DNA of 64,000 nucleotides from CAMDPA01 sp964574325 (lineage in GTDB: Bacteria; Pseudomonadota; Alphaproteobacteria; Rhizobiales; Hyphomicrobiaceae). The stretch is taken from contig CAZNMY010000008.1 in NCBI GenBank assembly GCA_964574325.1, forward strand, positions 1-64,000, given 5' to 3'. Positions 50,795-57,267 of the stretch are shown here, one piece after another. Each line of letters starts with the position of its first letter. The stretch's first letter is position 1. Position numbers and translations under genes: made by a program. The notes beneath the pieces were generated by a model that saw nothing but the letters and a program-made list of their open reading frames with translations, searched no databases and was not told the DNA's origin.

Positions 50795-52003
50795 TCAGAA
50801 ATCCAGCAGCAGAACCTCGACGATGGTGCCCGCGGATGTTTTCGGCGCGTGCGGCGCCTGGACGATCAGCGCATTGGAGCGCGCCAGAGCGGCGATCAGC
50901 GAGGAATCCTGTGAGCTGACGGGGCGCACGGTTTCGCCCCCATTCGAGGTCTCGACGATGGCGCGCGCATAGTGCTGGCGCGGTCCGTTCGCCGGCATGT
51001 CGACGGTGAGCATCGCGGAGCGTGTGGCGAAGCCGTGGTCGGTCACACCCAGCAGCCGCCGGATCAGCGGAACAAGGAAGACGCGCGCGCAGATCATCGA
51101 CGAGACGGGATTGCCCGGAACGCCCATCACGCGCTGGCCGGCGAGCTTGCCGAACATCAGCGGCTTGCCCGGCCGCATCGCGATATTCCAGAAGTCGAGC
51201 TTCATGCCGCGCTGGCCGAGCACGGGGCCGACGAGGTCGTGATCTCCGACCGAAGCGCCGCCGATGGTGACGACGATGTCGGCGTCGCGGACGCTGTCGA
51301 GCTTCGCGTTCAGGCTTTCGCGTGTGTCGCGTGCGATCCCTGCGAAGTGCGCGACGCCGCCCGCGCCGGCCACCAGAGCCGATATTCCGAACGGGTTCGA
51401 GCACACGATCTGATCGGGGCCGGGGGGTGTTCCCGGCAGCACGAGCTCGTCGCCGGTCGCGAGCAACGCCACGCGCGGACGGCGGCGCACGCTCACTTCG
51501 CCGTGTCCCATGCTGGCGGCGAGCATGATTTCGCGCGCATTGAGCACCCGGCCGGCTTCGAGCAGCGTCTGACCCTGCTTGAAGTCGAATCCGCGGCGGC
51601 GAATGTAGGTCGGATCGAGTTCACCGGGGCCGACGGTGACAATGTCGCCTTCCCGCGAGGTGTTCTCCTGGATCACGATGGTGTCGGCAGCGTCGGGAAC
51701 CGGCGCACCCGTGAAGATGCGGACAGCCTCGCCCGTGCCGACGGTGCCGCGATAACCACGACCGGCGGCGGATTCGCCGATGACGCGCAGCCGTGCGGGA
51801 ATGCTCGCGATGTCTTCGCCGCGCACCGCGTAGCCGTCCATCGCGGAAGCATCGAACGGGGGCTGCGTGTGGCCGGCTGAAAGAGGTGTCGCGAGAACAC
51901 GGCCGTGTGCGTCGCCGATAGGCACACGCTCTGCGCCCAGCGCTTCGACGTTGTCGAGAATGCGCGCCAGGGCTTCGGTGACGCTGAGCGGCGCCTTGCT
52001 CAT
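50795..52003 (-). CDS. moeA: Molybdopterin molybdenumtransferase
   Basis: MoeA inserts molybdate into adenylated molybdopterin to finish molybdenum cofactor. The 402-residue protein has PPFDASAMDGYAVR, the MogA-like core VALLATGDELVLPG, VVTIGGASVGDHDLV, WNIAMRPGKPLMFG and GVPGNPVSSM. Its ATG overlaps the moaC stop by 4 bp. Its product would serve the molybdenum hydroxylase subunits elsewhere in this window. Downstream, the usual lexA neighbour is displaced by the bio operon. Confidence 0.95.
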   Translation of the reverse strand: MSKAPLSVTEALARILDNVEALGAERVPIGDAHGRVLATPLSAGHTQPPFDASAMDGYAVRGEDIASIPARLRVIGESAAGRGYRGTVGTGEAVRIFTGAPVPDAADTIVIQENTSREGDIVTVGPGELDPTYIRRRGFDFKQGQTLLEAGRVLNAREIMLAASMGHGEVSVRRRPRVALLATGDELVLPGTPPGPDQIVCSNPFGISALVAGAGGVAHFAGIARDTRESLNAKLDSVRDADIVVTIGGASVGDHDLVGPVLGQRGMKLDFWNIAMRPGKPLMFGKLAGQRVMGVPGNPVSSMICARVFLVPLIRRLLGVTDHGFATRSAMLTVDMPANGPRQHYARAIVETSNGGETVRPVSSQDSSLIAALARSNALIVQAPHAPKTSAGTIVEVLLLDF

Positions 52004-52509
52004 GCCTTGCCGCCCCGCTTTTCCGTTCCGGCTTTGCCGGCAACGAAATGGCCCGAGCGGCCGCCGCTTTTTTCGAGCAGCCGGACCGGACCGATCACCA
52101 TGTCCTTCTGCACCGCCTTCAGCATGTCGTAGATGGTGAGGCAGGCAAGTGAGGCAGCCGTCAACGCTTCCATCTCGACGCCCGTCTGGCCGGTGCACCG
52201 GACCTCCGTCGTGACGTGGATGCCGACGGGGTCGCGGCTCAACTCGAAATCGACGGTCGCTTTTGTGATCGGCAACTGATGGCAGAGCGGAATGAGGTCG
52301 TGGCAGCGCTTGGCCGCCATGATGCCGGCGATCCGCGCCGTGGCGAGAACGTCGCCCTTCTTCGCCTCGCCCTTTTCGACGAGGGCCAGGGTCGCGGCTT
52401 CCATCGCAATGAAGCCTTCGGCGCGCGCGGCCCTATGCGTCACGGCCTTGTCGCCCACGTCGACCATGTGCGCCTCGCCCTTCTCGTTGATGTGAGAGAG
52501 CTTTGTCAT
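52000..52509 (-). CDS. moaC: Cyclic pyranopterin monophosphate synthase
   Basis: MoaC completes conversion of the MoaA product to cyclic pyranopterin monophosphate in molybdenum cofactor synthesis. The 169-residue protein has MVDVGDKAVTHRAARAEG, KRCHDLIPLCHQLPITK with the active-site Lys and His, TGVEMEALTAASLACLTIYDM and KSGGRSG. The start MTKLSHIN at 52509 is the family start. It is separated from trpC by 169 bp that hold a large inverted repeat. Confidence 0.95.
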   Translation of the reverse strand: MTKLSHINEKGEAHMVDVGDKAVTHRAARAEGFIAMEAATLALVEKGEAKKGDVLATARIAGIMAAKRCHDLIPLCHQLPITKATVDFELSRDPVGIHVTTEVRCTGQTGVEMEALTAASLACLTIYDMLKAVQKDMVIGPVRLLEKSGGRSGHFVAGKAGTEKRGGKA

Positions 52510-52547
52510 CGGGGGCTCCTGCATGTGCTGGCACCTCCGATATAGTT

Positions 52548-52661
52548 CTCCTCCCCCCTCGTGGGGGAGGTGGCGCGTAGCGCCGGTGGGGGGGCAATCC
52601 GGGAATGCAATCGCACCCCCCTCCGCCCCTTCGGGGCACCTCCCCCACAAGGGGGGAGGAG
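52548..52661. repeat. Large inverted repeat between moaC and trpC
   Basis: Left arm 52548-52572 and right arm 52637-52661, each 25 bp, start/end CTCCTCCCCCC...GGGGGAGGTG and are complementary with one mismatch. The space between has a smaller hairpin (CGCGTAGCGCCGG) and CGCCCCTTCGGGGC. It is a common extragenic GC-rich repeat type; here it could reduce read-through from trp to mo genes. Confidence 0.75.
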
Positions 52662-52678
52662 AAGAAGTCTGCAGTCCT

Positions 52679-53500
52679 TCACGCCCCACCTCCCAGCAGC
52701 GTCCGCGTCGCAGCGGCCACATCGGCCTGCCGCATCAGGCTTTCGCCGACGAGGAAGGCGTTGACGCCGGCTTTGGAGAGGCGCTGGAGATCTGCGTTGG
52801 TGAAAATCCCGCTTTCGCCGATCACGATGCGGTCTTTCGGCACGCGCGGGGCCAGCCGTTCGGTCGTCGCGAGCGTCGTCTCGAACGTCTTGAGGTTGCG
52901 ATTGTTGATGCCGATCAGGCGGCACGGCAGCTTCAGCGCGCGCTCTAGTTCAGGCTCGTCGTGCACCTCCACGATGGCGTCCATCCCCCAGCGCGCGGCC
53001 TCGACAGCCAGCGTTGCGGCGAGCGCGTCGTCGATCTGCGCCATGATGATCAGGATGCAGTCCGCGCCCCAACTCCGCGCTTCCGGCACCTGATAGGGAT
53101 CGATCATGAAGTCCTTGCGCAGCGCCGGGAGATGACAGGCGGCACGCGCGGCGGTGAGAAACTCGGGCGCACCCTGGAACGAAGGCGCGTCGGTCAGCAC
53201 CGAGAGACATGCAGCGCCGCCCTTCTCGTAGGCGGCCGCCAGCGACGGCGGATCGAAATCCGCGCGAATGAGACCCTTCGACGGCGATGCCTTCTTGATC
53301 TCCGCGACGAGCGCGAAGCCAGCGGCGGTGTCAGACCCTGCGGGTCTGACCCCCATTGCCTTCTCGAGCGCTCCTGCAAAGGCGCGAACGGGGCTCGTTT
53401 CCTTTGCGGCCGCTTCGGTCGCAGCGAGGGATCGCCGGGCCTTGGCCGCGGCGACTTCTTCCCGCTTGTAGGCGGTGATCTTGGCGAGGATGTCGGTCAT
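52679..53500 (-). CDS. trpC: Indole-3-glycerol-phosphate synthase with in-frame palindromic repeat
   Basis: TrpC closes the indole ring in tryptophan synthesis. The 273-residue TIM barrel has VAEIKKASPSKGLIR, LPALRKDFMIDPYQV, GINNRNLKTFETTL and IVIGESGIFTNADLQRL. Between the N-terminal helices and the first barrel strand, residues 50-58 read GVRPAGSDT, encoded by a palindromic repeat (53327-53353) also found outside genes. The insert falls in a loop, so the enzyme should still work. It is downstream of trpD with a 103-bp gap. Confidence 0.95.
   Translation of the reverse strand: MTDILAKITAYKREEVAAAKARRSLAATEAAAKETSPVRAFAGALEKAMGVRPAGSDTAAGFALVAEIKKASPSKGLIRADFDPPSLAAAYEKGGAACLSVLTDAPSFQGAPEFLTAARAACHLPALRKDFMIDPYQVPEARSWGADCILIIMAQIDDALAATLAVEAARWGMDAIVEVHDEPELERALKLPCRLIGINNRNLKTFETTLATTERLAPRVPKDRIVIGESGIFTNADLQRLSKAGVNAFLVGESLMRQADVAAATRTLLGGGA
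53327..53353. repeat. 27-bp palindromic repeat inside trpC
   Basis: Arms GGTGTCAGACCC and GGGTCTGACCCC with a 3-base spacer, one outer base changed from the intergenic copies. On the coding strand it reads GVRPAGSDT, the same phase as in the acyl-CoA ligase gene. Confidence 0.92.
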
Positions 53501-53603
53501 GAACGTACCATAGCAAAGCCTGCGGGCTGGATGCCACCGTGATCGGAACCAGACGAGGCTGCCCTACAACTCGATGGCTGCACGACCGGCCGCAGTCGCG
53601 ACG

Positions 53604-54626
53604 TCAGCTCGCGTTGCTAACGGCGACGAGCTTTGCGAGCGCACGGGCGGCAGCCCCGCTGTCGATCGACTGGGCGGCGATGGTGACGCCGTCCGTCAGG
53701 GTCTCGGCCTTGCCGCCGACGATCATCGCCGCGCCGGCATTGAGCAACACGATGTCGCGGAACGGCCCCGGCATGCCGGCGAGCAGGTCGCGGATCGCCT
53801 GGGCGTTGAATTTGGCGTCGCCACCCTTCAGGTCCGAAAGCTTGGCCGGTGCGAGCCCAGCGTCGGCCGGGGTGACCTCGAACACGGTGACTTTGCCGTC
53901 CTTCAGCTCCGCGACATCCGTCGAGCCCGTAGTCGTCAGTTCGTCGAGACCGTCGTGGCCGTGGACGACCCAGACGTGCTCGGCGCCCAGATTGCGCAGC
54001 ACGTGAGCGATCGGCTCGACCCAGTGCCAGGAGAACACGCCGACGATCTGGCGCTTGACGCCTGCCGGATTGCAGATCGGGCCGAGCAGGTTGAACACGG
54101 TGCGGATGCCGAGTTCGCCTCGGATCGGCGCCCAGTGCTTCAACGCGGAATGATGGAGCGGGGCCCACATGAAGCCGACGCTGGCTTCCGCGATTTCGCG
54201 CTCGACTGCGGCAGGTGTCAGATCGACCTTGACGCCCAGCGCCGTCAGCACGTCCGAGGCGCCTGCCAGCGACGATACCGAGCGGTTGCCGTGCTTGGCG
54301 ATCGGCAGGCCCGCGCCGGCACAGACGAGCGAAGCGCACGTCGAGACGTTGAAGGTGCCGTGGCCGTCTCCGCCGGTGCCGACGATATCGACCGCGCCGG
54401 CCGGTGCTGTCACCTTGAGCATCTTCTCGCGCATCAGCTTGGCCGCGCCCGTGATCTCCTCGACGGTCTCGCCGCGCACCCGTAGCGCCATCAGGAAGGC
54501 GCCCATCTGCGCGGGTGTGGCGACGCCCGACATCATGATCTCGAGCGCGGACTGCATTTCCTCGACCGTCAACGTCGCACCGGTCGCGACTTTGCCGATG
54601 ATCTGTCGCAGGACGTTTGCTGGCAT
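53604..54626 (-). CDS. trpD: Anthranilate phosphoribosyltransferase
   Basis: TrpD joins anthranilate to PRPP. The 340-residue protein has DIVGTGGDGHGTFNVSTCASLVCAGAG split across the PRPP-binding loop, KHGNRSVSSLAGASDVL, FMWAPLHHSALKHW and RTVFNLLGPICNPAG. A GAGGGAAC site precedes the ATG. It lies 43 bp after trpG, clearly in one operon. trpE is not in the window. Confidence 0.96.
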   Translation of the reverse strand: MPANVLRQIIGKVATGATLTVEEMQSALEIMMSGVATPAQMGAFLMALRVRGETVEEITGAAKLMREKMLKVTAPAGAVDIVGTGGDGHGTFNVSTCASLVCAGAGLPIAKHGNRSVSSLAGASDVLTALGVKVDLTPAAVEREIAEASVGFMWAPLHHSALKHWAPIRGELGIRTVFNLLGPICNPAGVKRQIVGVFSWHWVEPIAHVLRNLGAEHVWVVHGHDGLDELTTTGSTDVAELKDGKVTVFEVTPADAGLAPAKLSDLKGGDAKFNAQAIRDLLAGMPGPFRDIVLLNAGAAMIVGGKAETLTDGVTIAAQSIDSGAAARALAKLVAVSNAS

Positions 54627-54669
54627 TTTCCGTTCCCTCAGGTGATGACGTATCGCGCGGCTCTCTCGA

Positions 54670-55278
54670 TCAGGCAGCCTTGGGCGCGACGTTGCGGCGG
54701 CGAGGCGTGAGACCCGCGAGACGCAGAAAGTTGGCGAGCAGGTCGTGCCCGTGCTCGGAGGCGATGCTTTCGGGATGGAACTGCAGGCCGTGGACGGGGT
54801 GGCGCTTGTGCGAGAGGCCCATGATCAGCCCGTCGGACGTTTCCGCCGTAACCTCGAGGTCGGCCGGCAGGCTCGTGCGCTCGACGATCAGCGAGTGATA
54901 GCGGGTTACCTCGATGCGCGGCGGCAGGTCGGCGAACAGGCCCTTGCCTTTGTTACGCACCGTCGAGACCTTGCCGTGCATCGGCTCGGCCGCGCGAATG
55001 ACCCTGCCGCCGTAGGCTTGCCCGATGGTCTGATGACCCAGGCAAACGCCGAGCAGCGGGATCTTCGGGCCGGCTCTGGCGACGAGATCGAGGCAGATGC
55101 CGGCCTCCGTCGGCGTGCACGGTCCCGGCGAGAGCACGATCGCCTTCGGCTTCATCGCCAGCGCCTCGTCGACGGTCAGTGCATCGTTGCGCCGCACCTC
55201 ACACGCAGCGCCCAACTCCCCCAGGAAGTGGACGAGGTTGTAGGTGAAGCTGTCGTAGTTATCGATCAGGAGGAGCAT
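54670..55278 (-). CDS. trpG: Anthranilate synthase glutamine amidotransferase subunit
   Basis: TrpG supplies ammonia to TrpE. The 202-residue class I glutamine amidotransferase has LIDNYDSFTYNLVHFLGELG, the nucleophile Cys79 in LLGVCLGHQTIGQAYGG, and HGLQFHPESIASEHG with the catalytic His and Glu. The start is at 55278; longer in-frame starts up to 55554 do not resemble the family. No strong ribosome binding site precedes it. It opens the trpGDC-moaC-moeA series. Confidence 0.95.
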   Translation of the reverse strand: MLLLIDNYDSFTYNLVHFLGELGAACEVRRNDALTVDEALAMKPKAIVLSPGPCTPTEAGICLDLVARAGPKIPLLGVCLGHQTIGQAYGGRVIRAAEPMHGKVSTVRNKGKGLFADLPPRIEVTRYHSLIVERTSLPADLEVTAETSDGLIMGLSHKRHPVHGLQFHPESIASEHGHDLLANFLRLAGLTPRRRNVAPKAA

Positions 55279-55807
55279 CGGCGATTGGACCGGTTGGAAG
55301 GCGGCGAGACCGGCGCGGTGCGCGGGGCAGGAGGGGGCCGATACCGGCACTGGCGCCGATTTCAACTCCGACACCGATGGGATAACCGCCGCCCGGGCCA
55401 AGTCAACTCCACCTGTCTGCACTCGGGGCTCGGGCCGCGTTGATCCGGACAATGGCAGCCGGGACCAAGGCGGCACGTGTGATGACTTCGCGCACGACGG
55501 ATCTGCAGCGCAATCAGGTGTGCGAAATATGTGACACCGACACGGTCGCCGCACTGAACTCTGTCGATCGGCATGGAACGAACCTCTGGTCAGTCCGTTG
55601 TTCCGTCGGCGCGCAGCGGGGCGCGTCTGCGGGCGTGAGCCCGATCGCCCGGTGAGGACTGCAGGTCTTTGCCGGGCGATTGTCGTTGCGCCGCAGGGCG
55701 CATCGGTCCGCTTGCAGCGCTGTGATCCTGCTGGCCTCGGGGAACCGGACCGGGCTAGTATTCTCGCGCATCTGCCCAGTCAGCGAAGCAGGACAGCGGG
55801 AGGAACG
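55279..55807. other. Intergenic region between trpG and TPP decarboxylase genes
   Basis: This 529-bp divergent region holds the promoters for trpG and the decarboxylase pair. A long hairpin (ATCGCCCGG, 19-base loop, CCGGGCGAT) lies at about 55645-55682. A 71-residue frame at 55440-55655 has no coding character that I trust. trpE, which often comes first in this block, is absent, and no trp leader peptide was found. Confidence 0.4.
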
Positions 55808-56365
55808 ATGAGCGAGGCAGCGAATGCCGTGGCGCCGATGCCGTCATATCGAGACGCGTCGTCGCGTGTCCTGAGCGGGGCGGCGATCATCAGCGCGGTG
55901 AAGGAGGCGGGCGTCGAGTACGTGCTCTCGGTGCCCGATCTGCACACCAGCGAGGGTATTCTGAAGCGGGTTGCCGCCGACAAGGACCTGAAGCTCGTCC
56001 GGGTCTGCAAGGAGGACGAGACGATCGGGATTTCCGCGGGGCTTTCGTTCGGAAACAAGCGGGCGCTGGTGCTGATCCAGTACACCGGCTTCCTCTACGC
56101 CATGAACGCGATCCGCGGGGTCGCATGCGAGAACAGGATGCCGATCGTGATGATGATCGGCCTGCTCACCAAGGAACCCGACGTGGCGCCGCGTCAGTCG
56201 AAGCGCTTCGGCGTCCGCATCACCGAGCCTGTCATCGACGTGCTCGGCATCGAGCAGCATTACATCGACACCGACGAGGACATCCACAAGATCGCGCCCG
56301 CGATCGAGAAGGCCTATGCGACCTCGACGCCCGTGGCCTTGGTGATCGGACGGAGGCCCATCTGA
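55808..56365 (+). CDS. TPP-dependent decarboxylase alpha subunit (sulfopyruvate decarboxylase-like)
   Basis: The 185-residue protein corresponds to the Pyr-binding half of ThDP enzymes, as in ComD of sulfopyruvate decarboxylase: SGAAIISAVKEAGVEYVLSVPD, the catalytic Glu in CKEDETIGISAGLSFG, and QYTGFLYAMNAIRGVA. GGAGG precedes the ATG. Its stop overlaps the start of the beta gene (TGATG), so the two form a complex. ComDE acts in coenzyme M synthesis in archaea and in sulfonate metabolism in bacteria; phosphonopyruvate decarboxylase is the closest alternative. Confidence 0.82.
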   Translation: MSEAANAVAPMPSYRDASSRVLSGAAIISAVKEAGVEYVLSVPDLHTSEGILKRVAADKDLKLVRVCKEDETIGISAGLSFGNKRALVLIQYTGFLYAMNAIRGVACENRMPIVMMIGLLTKEPDVAPRQSKRFGVRITEPVIDVLGIEQHYIDTDEDIHKIAPAIEKAYATSTPVALVIGRRPI

Positions 56366-56946
56366 TGACAGGGATGATGAAACGCGCCGACGTGATGACG
56401 GCGCTGAAGAAGCAGATCACCAACGAGATCGTCGTGTCGACCTACTCGTGCGCGCTCGACTGGATCGCGCTGGGCGAGCGCGACCTCAACTATTTCTCGC
56501 ACGGCGCGATGGGGCTGGCGTCGAGCCACGGCCTCGGGCTGGCGCTCGCGCGGCCGGAGCGCAAGGTCGTCGTGCTCGACGGTGACGGCAGTCTCTTGAT
56601 GAACCTCGGCACGCTCGTCTCGATCGCGGGACAGGCGCCCAGGAACCTCATCCTGCTCTGCTTTCAGAACGATGCCTACGAGGCGAACGGCGGCCATCCG
56701 ATCCCGCAGGCGAACACGGTGGACTTCCCGGGTATCGCACGGTCGGCTGGCATTCCGAATTCGTCGTCGATTCAGGATATCGCAGAATTCGAGCGGCGTT
56801 TGCCGGATATCCTGAAGGCCGAAGGGCCGGTGTTCGTGAACTTGCACATCGCCCAGGGGCCGTCACGGGCCGGTGGGGGCTACGAGCACCTCTACACCGA
56901 GGCGCGCCGCCAGCGCCTCCGCGATGCGTTGGCGCGCGGCGGTTGA
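56365..56946 (+). CDS. TPP-dependent decarboxylase beta subunit (sulfopyruvate decarboxylase-like)
   Basis: The 193-residue protein is the PP-binding half: the ThDP/Mg motif DGDGSLLMNLGTL ending at CFQNDAY, the substrate-side FSHGAMGLASSHGLGLALARP, and a C-terminal GPVFVNLHIAQG. It pairs with the alpha subunit just upstream. No sulfonate transporter or lyase is next to it, so the real 2-oxo acid substrate is uncertain. A 321-bp gap with two palindromic repeats follows. Confidence 0.84.
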   Translation: MTGMMKRADVMTALKKQITNEIVVSTYSCALDWIALGERDLNYFSHGAMGLASSHGLGLALARPERKVVVLDGDGSLLMNLGTLVSIAGQAPRNLILLCFQNDAYEANGGHPIPQANTVDFPGIARSAGIPNSSSIQDIAEFERRLPDILKAEGPVFVNLHIAQGPSRAGGGYEHLYTEARRQRLRDALARGG

Positions 56947-57022
56947 GGCGACCACACCTCCCCGGCCCCGACCCTCGGCAGGCCGGTGAGAGGGGCAGAA
57001 GCACAGTGTTGCCGGCGTTGTC

Positions 57023-57049
57023 GGGGTCAGACCCTGCGGGGCTGACCCC
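57023..57049. repeat. Palindromic repeat (intergenic copy, one arm mutated)
   Basis: Arms GGGGTCAGACCC and GGGGCTGACCCC; one T-to-G change breaks the pairing at one place. It is in the gap between the TPP decarboxylase and the molybdenum hydroxylase genes. Confidence 0.9.
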
Positions 57050-57074
57050 ACGCACCACGTTTCCAGGGCAGCTT

Positions 57075-57101
57075 GGGGTCAGACCCGCAGGGTCTGACCC
57101 C
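57075..57101. repeat. Palindromic repeat (intergenic copy, perfect)
   Basis: Arms GGGGTCAGACCC and GGGTCTGACCCC with spacer GCA, identical to the copy at 32070. It lies 25 bp from the copy at 57023 and in the same orientation class, making a tandem pair. Confidence 0.92.
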
Positions 57102-57267
57102 GGTCAGGTCGCATCGGGTCAGCTATGTCGTTGCAGGCGTCCATTGATGGAGTGGGATGCGCGGGGGATGCGGCGGCCGCCGTGGGGGTTTGAGATGATG
57201 GCCAACCCTGGCTATACGGTGGGGGCATAGCGCACCGCGTCCCAGCCACCCTCCCCGAGAGCATCCC

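Noticed and set aside
55440..55655. 71-codon frame upstream of the TPP decarboxylase as a possible gene or trp leader
   Set aside because: No Trp-rich stretch, no attenuator pairs, no ribosome binding site, and no family resemblance.
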